Source: Tubulanus polymorphus (lineage: Eukaryota; Nemertea; Palaeonemertea; Tubulaniformes; Tubulanidae). From it: a stretch of 64,000 nucleotides of DNA. Both the position numbers and the translations under genes were made by a program. The stretch lies in NCBI RefSeq assembly GCF_964204645.1, contig NC_134026.1, forward strand, positions 14,226,450 through 14,290,449. Reading direction: 5' to 3'. Under the pieces are notes generated by a model. The model saw nothing but the letters and a program-made list of their open reading frames with translations. It had not been told where the DNA came from and made no database searches. Positions 11,946 through 23,255 of the stretch are shown here, in pieces. The stretch's first letter is position 1, and every line of letters begins with the position of its first letter.

Positions 11946-12169
11946 GTGATAATAAGTGGATAATAACTGGTTTATATAATGGAGCATTACTATCAGTTGG
12001 AACTGTTGGTTATACAATGTTATTCAAAAAAGTATTTAAAATGGGAAGTATTAATGTTGATAGATTTGATATCAATGATATTTTAAAATTAACGTTAGCA
12101 GTTACTTTATCTAATTTAACGATTGATTATTTGGAAAAACAAAAATATATTCCTCCTATAAATGCATAA
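11942..12169 (+). CDS. G4 small membrane protein, Polinton A
   Basis: 75 residues and fully open, unlike its neighbours. The N-terminal hydrophobic stretch (about residues 8-26, GLYNGALLSVGTVGYTMLF) is followed by a basic loop KKVFKMGS. A second apolar stretch (ILKLTLAVTLSNLTI) comes next, ending YLEKQKYIPPI. Nearly identical in copies B and C. Preceded by TAAATG and overlapping G3 by four bases. It lies within the virion gene block, so a membrane-associated virion or assembly role is plausible, but nothing proves it. Confidence 0.65.
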   Translation: MSDNKWIITGLYNGALLSVGTVGYTMLFKKVFKMGSINVDRFDINDILKLTLAVTLSNLTIDYLEKQKYIPPINA

Positions 12170-12183
12170 TTTTTGTTAAATAA

Positions 12184-12605
12184 ATGGCATCTGCAATTAT
12201 AACTATGATAGGATCAGCAATTGTTAACGCTTTAGCATTTACAGGTGGTGGTTATTAATTTAAACATATTGATAAAAATGGTTCATTATCAGAAGAAAAA
12301 AGACATAAATTAGCATTAGAAAAATATAATAAAGCTGCAGAAGAATAAAGAGAAAAAAGACAAAACTATATGGATTATATTAATAAAGAATTATATAATC
12401 AGAAAATTTCACATATAGATTTTCAATCAGCCGATGATGCTATGAGTTTATATAACGCAGTAACAAATAAAGAAAAATTACATGTATATAAACCTAAATT
12501 ATCATATTATTATACCCCAGGTAAAGAACAACAACAATATGAAATAATTTGGATTTTAGGTGGAACAGTTATTGTATATTTGTAGCATATAAATTTACAA
12601 ATTAG
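12184..12605 (+). pseudogene. G5 membrane protein, Polinton A
   Basis: MASAIITMIGSAIVNALAF starts at a TAAATG box. An amphipathic helix with HKLALEKYNKAAEE follows, then DFQSADDAMSLYNAVTN and a C-terminal membrane segment (IIWILGGTVIV). Stops at the codon after GGGY and in the helix (EE*REKR), plus a frame change near the C-terminus, kill this copy. The same protein is intact in copy C (51466-51888). Confidence 0.6.
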
Positions 12606-12624
12606 TAATCTTTTTGTTAAATAA

Positions 12625-13053
12625 ATGGATGATAAAGTTGATATTGATATTATTCCTCATGATATAAATAAAACTAAATCAAAATTATATTTGGAAAAAC
12701 AAATATTAGAATTTGAAAATGATTTAAAAGTTAAAAAGAAAAAATATTTAAAAAGCAAAATTATATTATTTAATTATTAGTGGTTCAGTTACAATTAGTT
12801 CGGTGATTACAGTTTTGGCAATATTCTCGCCATTAACACCTTTAGCTATATCAATTTGCGTTTTAGGTTTAAGTTCTAGTGTTTTAACCGGAATAAGTTC
12901 AAAATTAAATATAAAAAGTTATAAAGAAAAAATAAATCTACCATAAAAGAAATTATATAATTAAAAAATAAATTAGATTATATCATTAGTTTAAATGGTA
13001 ATATAACAATTGAAGAACAAGATAAACTGTTAAAATAATTAATGAATTATTAA
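12625..13053 (+). pseudogene. G6 two-span membrane protein, Polinton A
   Basis: Starts MDDKVDIDIIPHDINKTK behind TAAATG. A basic helix leads into two adjacent hydrophobic spans (VTISSVITVLAIFSPL region, then SIC/GVLGL). It is broken near 12765 by a frameshift and by stops near 12940-12960. Intact homolog at 51909-52334. Confidence 0.58.
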
Positions 13054-13069
13054 CTTTTTTATTATATGA

Positions 13070-14299
13070 ATGGGGTTTCCAAAAGCTTTCCAATATAATA
13101 AATCAATCAAATATTCCAGCAATAGATTTTAATAGAAATTTAGATTTTAAATTCAATTAACTTAGAAATTTATGTTACTGAAACAAAGTTTTTTATTCCT
13201 GGAATGGAAAATATATTCAATACATATGAAGTTATTTTTACTGGAGATGAATATAATATATATGAAATATTGGCAGAATCAATTAAATTTTGCTGTTTAT
13301 TGTGCAACAACAGGATGTGGTATAAGTTGGAACAATCATCTTAATAACTTAGATAAAAATTTGAATTATTATCATTTAAAATTAATTCATACAATATTTA
13401 GATTATAGACATACTTTCAAATAAGAATTATATTAAATGAATTAGAATGTCCTTTACCTGGATCGAAATATTTCAAAGAATTGGATAATTATATTTATCT
13501 ATCTAAGTTTATTACAAAATATGTAATGAATTTAATATAAATATTAATTCTGATTTTAGTGCGCATGGTAAATTGCATGGTGTTGGTGAACAGTTCGAAA
13601 TAAAAATATTGATTATATGCATAGAGTTGGAGCTTATCATAATTATAATATTGATAATAATAATGGTTGGGTTCATTTTATTTTAGAAAATAGTATATAA
13701 AGAATAAATCAATCTATAACAATATATTTAATTTGTATTTTAGGTGCACAAGTTGAAACAAGATCACCAATAGTTGGAAATGATAATACATTATTTGACG
13801 CAGAAACAATTCAAAATTTTTATTTGAAGATTCTATTCATAATGATAAAAATAGATCAATTCCAGAAAATATAGTCAGATATCAAACTTATTTAGATAAA
13901 TCACATATTAGATTAAATTATTGTATAGGTCCTAATTTCTTAATTATTTCTGATGATTTAATATTAAAAATGGGAAATATAATTGGTAATGATAATTTGA
14001 TAAAAACTGCAACGATAAATAATTCATTTGCTTTAAATGAGATAAATAAAAAGATTATTACTGCTCACTAATGGAAAGTGAAAAAATTTAAAAAAACATT
14101 CAATCAACAGAAACTAAAACTAAGAATATTAAATTAAATAATGATTCTAAAATAAAAGATTACAATACATCAGAAAATATAAATACTGATAATATCCAGC
14201 ATGAAATAATCAAAACTAATAATGATAGTAAATCCTAAAAATACTAAATTAGCTATAACTTGTATAGGAATTGTAATAGGAGGAATATTATATTTTTGA
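13070..14299 (+). pseudogene. G7 conserved Polinton protein, copy A
   Basis: Homolog of the intact 418-residue protein at 52351. Recognisable blocks are YWQNQLNFAVYCATTGCGIS, ELECPLPGSKYFKELDN, NNNGWVHFI, IVGNDNT and SHIRLNYCIGPNFL. The Lys/Asn-rich tail ends in a membrane segment (TCIGIVIGGILYF). Multiple frameshifts and stops. The start MNGVSK is shifted relative to MGFPK of copy C by a base change near the ATG (ATATGAATGG instead of ATATAAATGG). Confidence 0.6.
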
Positions 14300-14322
14300 T
14301 TTTAATTTTTTTGATTTTATAA

Positions 14323-14392
14323 ATGTATGTAGAAGTTGGAGAAGATATTTCAAAGGATACTTTTGATGAACCCGGCATAACTGGAAAAGACT
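14323..14392 (+). pseudogene. G8 N-terminal stub, Polinton A
   Basis: Only the first 20 or so residues remain (MYVEVGEDISKDTFDEPGI), matching the starts at 26776 and 53623. The sequence then leaves Polinton DNA for a trinucleotide repeat, so this marks the right breakpoint of copy A. Confidence 0.6.
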
Positions 14393-14400
14393 ATACATAC

Positions 14401-14404
14401 AGTA

Positions 14405-14436
<32 letters not shown>

Positions 14437-14437
14437 G
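14401..14437. repeat. (ACT)n microsatellite
   Basis: About twelve ACT/CTA units at the breakpoint of Polinton A. The region from here to about 15840 has no recognisable gene. Confidence 0.9.
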
Positions 14438-15849
14438 ACATACTGACCAATGCAGCAGTGGCTACTTGTTTGTTCACTCGAGGCGATTGATTGATTGATC
14501 TGAATGTGACATTGGACATCAGCAGTTGATCCAGTGAAAATAATGACCGTCATCAGGTAACTTCACTTGCTTGCTTACTTCGTTCAAAACAATTGTAGAA
14601 ATATGAACATTGAATATTATGAGTGCTGTTTCAGAAATACTATATTGATTGTCTATTGTAGATTATTGTTAGCGTTTTAGTGATGATTTTGTGAGTGGTA
14701 ACTCGTGGGATATTTTAAGAAATTGAAGTAATACGTATCAAATTAGCTCAGAATAGATTGAAAAGAATAGATTGCGATGCATCAAGGTAAGTTTGAAAAA
14801 TGGATTCTGAACCATTAATTGAAAACTCAGTCCAGGTTTAATTGTAAGTTATATGTATTCTGATTTCAGAAAGATAACATTATGCAGTAATCAAAGGAAT
14901 AAAGAGTCAGCATTAGCTGTCATGAAATGAGATTCCAAAAAACAGGCGGTGAAACTCTTTGATTCTGATAAACTGTTGAGGTTGAGATTATGTAGGCTAG
15001 ATTATGTGAATAACTGCACTAGCGAGCTTTCAATTTGAAATGTGATTGAGAATTGTCTTTCTGGTCGAAGCTGGTCTTTATGATTCTAAATACACTATCA
15101 TTCAAATCAGGATGCGATATCAGGATGGTCCCAATTTGTCGATGAACAAAAAATTACTGTTCTTTGTCATGAAATACGTAGTGTCATTACTTATTCTCTT
15201 GTCAGGGGCTGAACAAGATTTTGTACCAGAAGTGAACAATAAATATTGAATTCAGTGAAAATGAGTTTGTCGTGATTAATTTTTCAATCGATTTCTAGCA
15301 AAGTCAACATTTACATTGTGTGGTCCATGAGGAGAGATGATATTGTGAATTTCCAGTGTGATCTTAATAACTTGTCTTGACCAAGTCTCTTAATTTGTCC
15401 CAACTAGCTGTCAGGATCAGGAAATCAGTTGGCCGAGGTGGATCCAAATATCTGATCTCACAGAGCACTGAGGAGTTCAACAATTGTAAAGTTTATTCAG
15501 ATACTAAATATAGTCATTTTACAACACTGTATTAAAACATCAATTCACTAAATACATCTCACGAACGGTAAATATAAAAGGATGTCCCCCGTTCCTTCAA
15601 AATGTTCTGTATTCAGTTACTGTCGCGGCTGAGCTCACCTCGCATTAGATTTGGATGCTTGTTAGTTTGTGTTCCGAGTAGCAGGTAAATTATCAGCAGA
15701 ATGATCTGATACTTACAGCAATTAATGTATTTCCGTCCATTGTAAATGGCAATTTTGATATCGCTCGAAGCTAAGCAGATTCGAAGAGACGCCATCTTAA
15801 CCAGGAAGTTACTTGCTACTTTACATGTTTGACCTTATTTGACATGCAT

Positions 15850-17720
15850 CGAAAATGTAAAATGTATATAATGTAATATATGTATATATCCGGACGCAAT
15901 TACGAGGCATTCATGTAGCACAGCACAATCTCTGACATCAGTAGGGAGGATGGATTTGGGGGCTGGTTTAAAACACAATGATTTATTATCTGTGACTGTA
16001 TATATTGATTGAATGGTTACCAGTCCAGCAAGTTCCGTTACTTTCTGTTCATTATATTTGTTACACTGTGTATTTGTGGGAAAGATCCTGATTCCATTTT
16101 GTAAATCTGGGAAATTGGTGGCATGAACATCTGTTTGTCTAGTGCTTAGTGTACGTATATCGTCGGTGCGTAGTGACAGTAGCCCGGATGTAAACAAAAC
16201 AAATCAAAACAAGAACACCGGCATCTGCAATTATGAAGGCGGTTTCGAATCCCATCCGATCGAATCATTTCTTTTATCAGAAATGAAAAGATATTAATCT
16301 TTTAAATCAATAATTATACAACACAATTAATTCACCTAGACATGAATAAGTTGTCCGAAATCTTTAACAAAAATGTCTTCCCTTTTGATTGGCCTACTTA
16401 CACAAAACGGCTCTAGACCGAATTTTGAATATTCCTCAAAACAAATTTGAAGATTAAAACTGAATGTCCAAAACTTCGCAATGAATTCCAATAAATCCTC
16501 AATTACACTTAAAAATCAATTAGAAAAACCTACAACGGTAATTGATTTCATACCGGTATATCTTAACTTGCTCTACATATCTTTTCGTGATATTATTATC
16601 ATCGAGCTAACCTCATGCCTTAGCTCCTGTCCTCTCGTGCATGGGTGAAAAGGTTTCAGAAATTTTTGTAATACTTAATCATTGTCGAAAAAATTCGAAA
16701 AGGGTTTGTCATAAGCTAAATGTCATAATCATTGTGAAACTCTATACTATTTAAGGACTTTTAATTACAATTTGCGTCATCGTATTTGTTTATCAATGAT
16801 TTACAAAAATTTACTTTTCTGCAGGAAACAATATATGTTCATTGACTATGATATTGATCTCAGTGTTTGATAAAAACCGACTGTAGATATGTTTTGATAT
16901 TGTATTGATGAACTTGAACTTATATTTGTCGCTCCATATATAGCATTTATAGGATGAGACATGCAATAAATTGACAAAATAAAACATTGACATGGCATTC
17001 ATTAAATACTTAAGTGCATACATTCTCCCTCTGCATGGACTCGAACCCGATGGCATTGCGAGAAAACCGGAAAAAAACGTGTTTTCAGTCACCGGAACTA
17101 CGTGTGCTTTGTTACTAAATATAGACCGTCATTCCAGTGGATACGTATTAGATCGCACCATATCGTCAGGTGTTTGTAAGCCTTTTCGAAATCTATTACA
17201 TATGTCTGCTAATTTTGCTGACAAACATTGATTGTAAAATCTGATGTTGTGAATAAATCTGTCCAAACGTTATTCGAACCGCCATGTATTATGTCATTGA
17301 AAACAAAGTGGCCCATCACTGGTTTTAGTTGGAAGAAATCGCCAGATGTTATCACGCATAATTGACCAAAGTCTGTCTTTTCAGTTGGTGTTAAAATTTC
17401 ATTTAATCGTCGATGAATATAATGATGCATTTTATTTGAAACCATGCTTATCTCATCAATGATATGATAGTTAACATCAGCCCATTTGTTGTGTCAAGTG
17501 ATTGATTATTTGATACGAAAGGATGCAATGTTGTGCCACCAATGCTGAATGCTGCCACACCTGTTGGCGCAGTAACAACAACAATATTTTGGGGGGACCA
17601 TAGATGAAATGAATTTGTGGATGCGTTTTACCATTTCCTGCACCACCAGACACATGCAAATATAAAGGTGCAGGTGGTTTTTTTAGTTGACCTACTGCAT
17701 ATAAAAGCATATCAGCTGCA
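15850..17720 (-). pseudogene. Helitron PIF1-like helicase region, split by an insertion
   Basis: SF1 helicase half. Walker A GGAGNGKT lies near 17640. FGQLCVITSGDFFQLKPVMG holds the Walker B-like motif II (about 17330-17375). FTINVCQQN and ADICNRFRKGLQTPDDM follow, to about 17120. After a gap of about 0.9 kb of unrelated DNA (16200-17110), the C-terminal helicase motifs resume: GIRIFPTNTQCNKYNEQKV and LPTDVRDCAVLHECLVIASG (15850-16130). The gap contains a tRNA-like B box near 17040 and no gene. Confidence 0.75.
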
Positions 17721-18358
17721 TGTTTTTTATGACATCGAATACAGCTAGTTGATCAGTGCTCAGCGCAGAGAGCGCAAGTCATTGGTGTCTGGTTATTCTG
17801 AAACAAATGGATTGTTAGTGTCATTTGATTGTAAATCAACGTAGTTGTACATATCATTTAACGCAATGTCTGTCTGTATAGGTTCATTGGGTTTATGAGT
17901 GTTAGGAGCAATGACAGGACCAATGTCAGTAGAGTTGTGAGTGACGCTGGTAATTTGAAGCAGCTGCTGTTTGTGCTGAAAGAACTGAGTATTATTTGTC
18001 CATATCTACATGGTATATCTGGAATGATTCAAATGCAGTTGCATGTCTCAATAGATCAGATTCATATCTGAATGGCCAGTATAAAAGAAGAAGATGGTAA
18101 AAGTAATCATCGCCATCTGATGTTTGCGTTACTCTTTGCATGTTAACACAGCATGGTATTTGGCGTTTATGTATGAAGCCATAACTTGACTGAAGGGGAA
18201 TCATATTTTTTAAGTGTTTTTGGTTAAGTTTCGTAGAGCAAGTAGGTAGAGGCGAATTTATATAGAGTCAAAGGTGTTGAATTCAGTAGTGTTCGGTCAA
18301 TGAATGTAACGATTTATCAAATTTGAATGGAAAATGTCTGTTTACTGATCAACCATAT

Positions 18359-20240
18359 CTAAGATATCTGCAGCTGGCTTGAGGAGCTCATTCTCTTTTC
18401 TGGTCTCTTAGTATTTATGAAAATTGTACTTCTTGATGAATCAGTGGAAGAGAACCTAATCGGAAAATCAGCTTCATGTTGGTTGATCTGTCTGTTAGTA
18501 AGCAATGTATGGCCTATAGCACGTAAAACTTTTGTTTGAGTGTTAGTATTTTGAGGTTTCAATTTTGCAGCTATTTTAAAGTGGAGATCTTTGGTTTCAG
18601 GTTTACATATATATGTTGAAATGTAATCGGCAGCACCTACAGCTGATCCGATGATCTGTATGTCCATATTTGCATTCCATTTGTCAAGTATGCATGTATT
18701 GTAAGGGTTGATCATGGTTTCATAATATGCCCTCTTTAGACTGTAGAAGTGTGATTTCGTTATAGGTGTTTTATTACAAAGATTTTAGTTGTACGAGTCG
18801 GTAATTGAAGGAAAAGTGAAACGGCAATTTGATTTTTGTGTACGACATGTGTGGATATGGCTGTGTGTTTGCAGTTTTGTCAGATTATGGTGATGGGAGT
18901 CCTGGATATGTGGTTTAGATACTGTTATTTGCTTGTCAATAACTGTATCTAAATCTAAGCCGTTCAAGACATTAATGTTTTCAAAATCAGGTACATAATC
19001 CAACCACAACAAGCAATGTATGCGTGGTGCTCCCCTTAGCTGGAATTCTACTCGCCAAAACCAATCAGTGATTTTTCCCAGTGGATAGGGTTGGGCAGGA
19101 ATGACATCACGAAATAATTTTTGCCATCAGTGACTGAAATGTCTTGCCGCATACGTTGAGTATTTAGAAAGTAAGTCACATCTATACTCAGTAGATGAGT
19201 GCAGGAACCTGTCCAAAGTAGTATCCAGTTTGTATATCTATTATGCCCTGTCAGAGATCGGGCCAGTGAAGGTCATTGGCTGATACCTTGAGGAGACGGG
19301 CCTAAAGTATGCATCATTGCAAAGAGATCGGACCTAGTTGCATACCAAAATGGTTCTGTACAACGGATCTGTCTCACGACGAGCCAAAAAATATGCTGGA
19401 TCAGACCAACGTCGATCACTGCTCAGAATACGAGTTTGTGCATACTCCAAGTAGGAGAAGCCTTTTTGTTTATGGTACCCACCAATAGCAGATGGAAATA
19501 ACCATGGAGATGATGATATTTCCACATTGAAGTATTTATGGGCATGTGCTCATTTCTCTGGACAGAGTATATGGGTACCGTACCGGATATTTGAGTGTTA
19601 TAGTCAGACACTGATTTGAATGAATTGAGTATAATTCCCAGGCAACACTAATGTATTGTCGATGTAAACATTGCCATATTTATCCTCAAATGGATAGCTC
19701 AATGAATACTGTGTATAGTATCGATGAAAACATCGTTATATAGATAGTTATTTGATTCAAACCATTCTTGTGCTGAATGTGTTTTCTGATAGCGGATGGG
19801 ATGTGCATAGTTTTGGTGTTGGTTTGAATTAATAATGTCACTTTGCATCCGGAAAACTTTGTCATCATTTGGAGATGGAGGAAGTGTCTGTGCAGGTTGA
19901 AGTGTGTGCGATGGGAAATGAATCGCTTGCCCTTTAATGACCTTTTGGCCATATGTTGAGTGTAATAATTGTCATGAACTGTTGAGTGATGGAAACGTAT
20001 AAGTTTGTCCATGCATTCAATGGAAGTTTGTTTTGGTTCAGGGTAGCCACACACTTTTCACAGACAATACAGTTTGATAGTATTATATGGGTGATGATCC
20101 TATGGTTAAGAACTTAATCATGCAGTAATTTTATCTGGTACTTGTGTGCGAATATTTTGTTTGCAGTACATTTTTTCACAAACTGAACATATGTATTTTG
20201 GGTTACTGTGAATACTTTTATCAAAATGGTTTGGTTTCTG
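18359..20240 (-). pseudogene. Helitron Rep endonuclease region
   Basis: HUH endonuclease half that would nick and join single strands in rolling-circle transposition. Blocks in order: zinc finger near 20190; MCGYPEPKQTSIECMDKL; PWLFPSAIGGYHKQKGFS; FWRVEFQLRGAPRIHCLLWL with the HUH signature (about 19010-19060); a CRFTFP-type finger (18785-18860); NPYNTCILDKWNANMDIQII; and YISTYICKPETK. The HUH motif should read H-x-H, but the first position is Arg (CGC, 19022-19024), so catalysis would be lost even without the frame breaks. Confidence 0.78.
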
Positions 20241-20339
20241 AGCCTTCCGTTTAACTTTTGTGTAATCGTTTTGAGCAAGGGTAGGAAATATTACCTTTAT
20301 GGTTGGGTAATCAACGGATTGAATTCATAGTGTACTGTG

Positions 20340-20806
20340 ATATCTGATCTTTGTTCAGGACAAGGGTAGATGATAAAACACGACTCAGAATTCTGGCCAA
20401 AATTGACATCTTTAGCAACCAAAAAAGGTCACAGGACGGCCATCTTGAGTTCGATCGACCCAATTTTTCTCATGCTGATGGGCTCTTTGGGGTACAAATA
20501 CAAACGAAAGATCAAGATAATTTATCGAAGCATCTTCAAAATTTCCCTCGAAAACATCAAAAATGTGCTGATTTTGGCGAACAACAATGGTTGCCACTCG
20601 GCCATCTTGAATCTGACAGGGCCAGTTTTTGGACTGAAGATATGTCTAGGGTAGATACATGTGTAAGCCAAATATAAAGACATTGCATTGAAGTGTCTTT
20701 GAAACTTCCCAAAATAACTGGATTCCGTCTACGGACGGACGAACGGATGGACGCTGGAAAAGTGAATGCAATATCCTGCTGGGACTAAAGTCCTAAGTGG
20801 GCTAAA
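20340..20806 (+). repeat. Repeat family R1, two monomers
   Basis: A nonautonomous repeat of about 230 bases per unit, marked by 'ggccatcttga', 'gtgtctagggtagatacatg' and a 3' end with a GGGACT...AGTCC hairpin followed by 'gggctaaaaa'. Two monomers are joined here, the first more diverged. Open frames in this region are chance frames of the repeat. Confidence 0.6.
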
Positions 20807-20811
20807 AATAT

Positions 20812-21050
20812 CTGATTTTGGCGAACAACAATGGCTGCCAGTCGGCCATCTTGATTCCGACAGGGCCGATTTATGGGCTGAAGATGTGTCTAGGATACAT
20901 ACTCGTGTAACACAAATATTAAGACATAACATGGAAGCGTCTTAAAAACTTCAAAAGAATAACTGGATTCCGGTAGGAAGGACGGACGCCGCAAGAAAAG
21001 TGAACGCAATAGCCCACTGGGGCTCAAGTCCCAGGTGTGTTAAAAATTGG
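20812..21050 (+). repeat. Repeat family R1, third monomer
   Basis: Directly follows the previous unit with the same order of marks (gcgaacaacaatggctgcc, gaagatgtgtctaggatac, hairpin 3' end). The sequence 21051-21949 after it has no gene. A 51-base hairpin with tRNA-like ends lies at 21183-21233. Confidence 0.6.
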
Positions 21051-21949
21051 GATTGTGGACGTAATAACAGAATGGTCCGTCAAATCACACGTCAATCATG
21101 GTCGGTGTGTTTAAATGTTGCGAGCAATAGATTACCATAGGAGCTCCTCTGCCCTCGGCTGACAAAAGGCAGTATGTCAGTCAACTTCATCTTCACCGTC
21201 AAGGGATTCGAGCCCACTACGCTAAAGCTGTTCCCCGAACCCCTTGACCTCACGAGTCGTTGGAGTCGTTACTAGCCGACCAGAATCGGGTCGTACCAAT
21301 CACAGCGCTTGTAACAAATGACATTAGGCATCTGTTGGCTTTCCTGTTAAATGGACCAATCAGCGAACGTTTTACCGAACGAGGAGGTATATCGCAGATC
21401 GATATATGACGTCATGCGGAACAGCGCCGTGAGGCCAGGGGGGTGGTGGAAGCGAGTTCGGGAGTGATACCGGACCTCTGGCAAGCGAAGATGGTCAACT
21501 TGAGTTCCGAGATTTTAATAATTATACGTTTAGGCTTTAATGGTTCTTCAATTTATCGATCAGATAGATCTGAAAATTGGTATGTGTATAATTCAACTTA
21601 CCTTTGATGCATTGAACAGGAGATTTCGAGTTTTTAGAAATAATTCTAGCGTTTAAGTGACGTACTTAGTTTTCTAGAATTAAAGCCGTTATTCTGTCCT
21701 CACTTATTATAACTGCAGTAAGTGCAAGATACTGCTTTTTTGTCATCCAGTAATAAAATATACTGCTTCTTGTCATGGAATTGAACACTCCTCAATCAAA
21801 TGAAAGTGATTACGAAATTAACGGTTGATCATATATTTATCAATTTCTTTCATTAACAAACATTTATAACAATACATTCAACATACTTTAGATTATTAAT
21901 GTATTAACATTATTGATTTCATAAATTTCATTTCGTTATTTTTGCAAAA

Positions 21950-22233
21950 AAATCAAGATCAAGGTAATTAATCAAAGCGTCTTCAAAAATCTTTCCTCAA
22001 AAAGTTCAAAAATGTATATAAAGTGCTGATTTTCGCGAATAACAATGGCTGCCAGTCGGCCATCTTGATTTTGACGGGGCTAGTTTTTTGGGCTGAAGAT
22101 GTGTCTAGGGTAGAGACATGTGTAACCCAAATATCAAGACATTACATTAAAGCATCTTCCAAACTTCTCAAAACGAACGACGAAAAGTGAACGCAATAGG
22201 CTGTTGGGACTAAAATCCCAAGTGGGCTAAAAA
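21950..22233 (+). repeat. Repeat family R1, dispersed copy
   Basis: Same marks as the copies at 20340-21050 and the same 3' end (gggactaaaatcccaagtgg). It lacks the central 'ggattcc' block. Confidence 0.6.
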
Positions 22234-22647
22234 GAAATCGATGCCTTCATTTTGATGTAGAGACGACCTTTTGATAAAGAGATGACCTCAGAAATGTGTA
22301 CCTGCTTACATAAACAAAAACAGCGAGCGGAAATTCACTACCAAAATTCACTACCGTATTTCCCAGCCAGTGGGCGAGGTAGTTTTTAGCCTTACATGCA
22401 TGGATTTGGTAGAGCTTCGAAAAATAAATAGAGGGAAAGTTTCAAGAACTGATTTGTGTCAATTAATTTCTTGAGTTGACGATTTACGATTGTCTGCGAA
22501 ATTGTATTGTTAAAAAAATTGTATTGTGCATCAAGCGCACAGTACTCAAAGTCAACTGCTGCCATAGTATCATGCGCAGGTTCCGAAGAGTCTTACCTAT
22601 TTTAGCGTCGACAACCTTTCTACAAAAACAGTTTGGGGGGTCCGCCC

Positions 22648-22890
22648 AGTAATTGGGAATATGGGGGTTAAGATCAAAGGTCGAGAGGTTGAGAGTACAT
22701 GTAGAAAAATAAATTCTCGCACGCTCGAATTAATTTTTCTACTCACTCGCCCTCTCAACCTTTAACCTGAACCCCCATATTCCCAATTACTCCTAATAAT
22801 GTTCATATATATGAATAACATATATAAATGAATAACATGTATAAATGAATAACTTCTAAAATCAATTTTGATAAAAAATATGTTATTAAA
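22648..22890 (+). repeat. Left terminal inverted repeat of Polinton B, with self-complementary outer part
   Basis: The outer 144 bases (22648-22791) fold on themselves. AGTAATTGGGAATATGGGGG at one side faces CCCCCATATTCCCAATTACT at the other, with an inner stem TAGAAAAAT/ATTTTTCTA around the loop 'tcgcacgctcga'. The inner 100 bases, with repeated 'tatataaatgaataac', match the reverse complement of 33601-33693. The LPD ATG follows directly. Confidence 0.78.
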
Positions 22891-23250
22891 ATGGAGAGTA
22901 AACAAATACACAGTGAGAACAACAATCATTTCTAGATAGAATTAAAGATACTACAAATGCTAAATCAGTAGATTATAAATTCAAAAAGAAATGAATTAAC
23001 AATTCATAAGAAATATTTGATTACTAATATTGAAACAATTACTAATAACTATGGAGATATATTAGTTATCCACTTAGAATATGAGGGATTGAAAGGAAAT
23101 AAATATAAATTCAGAACATATTTACCAGATAGATTTCATAGATTATCTAATGAAGATCTAGAAGAATTATGTTCAGGTGATTTCTATTGCATATATAAAG
23201 GTTAGAATGAAAAAGGGCACCATGATATAGATTTAGAAGAAAATATCTAA
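22891..23250 (+). pseudogene. LPD small protein, Polinton B, with in-frame TAG
   Basis: Starts MESKQIHSENNNHF directly inside the terminal repeat. A stop early in the frame and a TAG at 23203-23205 interrupt it; after the TAG it goes on NEKGHHDIDLEENI to a TAA at 23248. The core VIHLEYEGLKGNKYKFRTYL and LPDRFHRLSNEDLEEL is charged and shows no enzyme motif. The matching gene of copy C (59477-59804) is also terminal and points inward. Function unknown. Confidence 0.6.
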
Positions 23251-23255
23251 AATAA

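Larger units (their letters stand above)
5782..14392 (+). mobile_element. Polinton/Maverick copy A (left end, decayed, probably chimeric)
   Basis: Begins with a terminal repeat starting AGTAATT. Contents: a zinc-finger protein-primed polymerase carrying an intein, a LINE segment (9540-10648), then LPD, PEN, G3, G4, G5, G6, G7 and the first codons of G8, where it stops abruptly beside an ACT microsatellite. MCP, INT, ATPase and the right end are missing. In copy B the LPD gene lies just inside a terminal repeat. The juxtaposition of a polymerase-bearing left end with an LPD-led block therefore suggests two element pieces joined, or a large deletion across the LINE. Stops and frameshifts occur in nearly every gene; G4 is the clear exception. 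Confidence 0.85.
15850..20330 (-). mobile_element. Decayed Helitron (Rep-helicase), minus strand
   Basis: Rolling-circle transposon remnant. Read on the minus strand from about 20240: a C-x2-C finger (ICSVCEKMYCKQN), an N-terminal region, the Rep endonuclease, then a PIF1-type helicase to about 15850. The helicase is interrupted at 16200-17110 by unrelated sequence. Neither end (5' TC or 3' hairpin with CTRR) was identified. Many stops and frameshifts; no intact frame longer than 125 codons. Confidence 0.8.

Noticed and set aside
15835-16197. Independent 120-codon gene on the minus strand
   Set aside because: Its text matches the C-terminal motifs of the Helitron helicase, so it is annotated as part of that remnant.
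17030-17060. B-box-like 'actcgaacccg' on the plus strand
   Set aside because: Isolated motif with no cloverleaf around it.
20351-20677. 108-codon open frame on the plus strand
   Set aside because: It runs across the R1 repeat in several frames at once; a repeat artefact.
21183-21233. 51-base tRNA-like hairpin with GTCAAGGG/CCCTTGAC ends and TTCGA loop text
   Set aside because: Too short for a nuclear tRNA and no anticodon arm; treated as tRNA-derived repeat debris.
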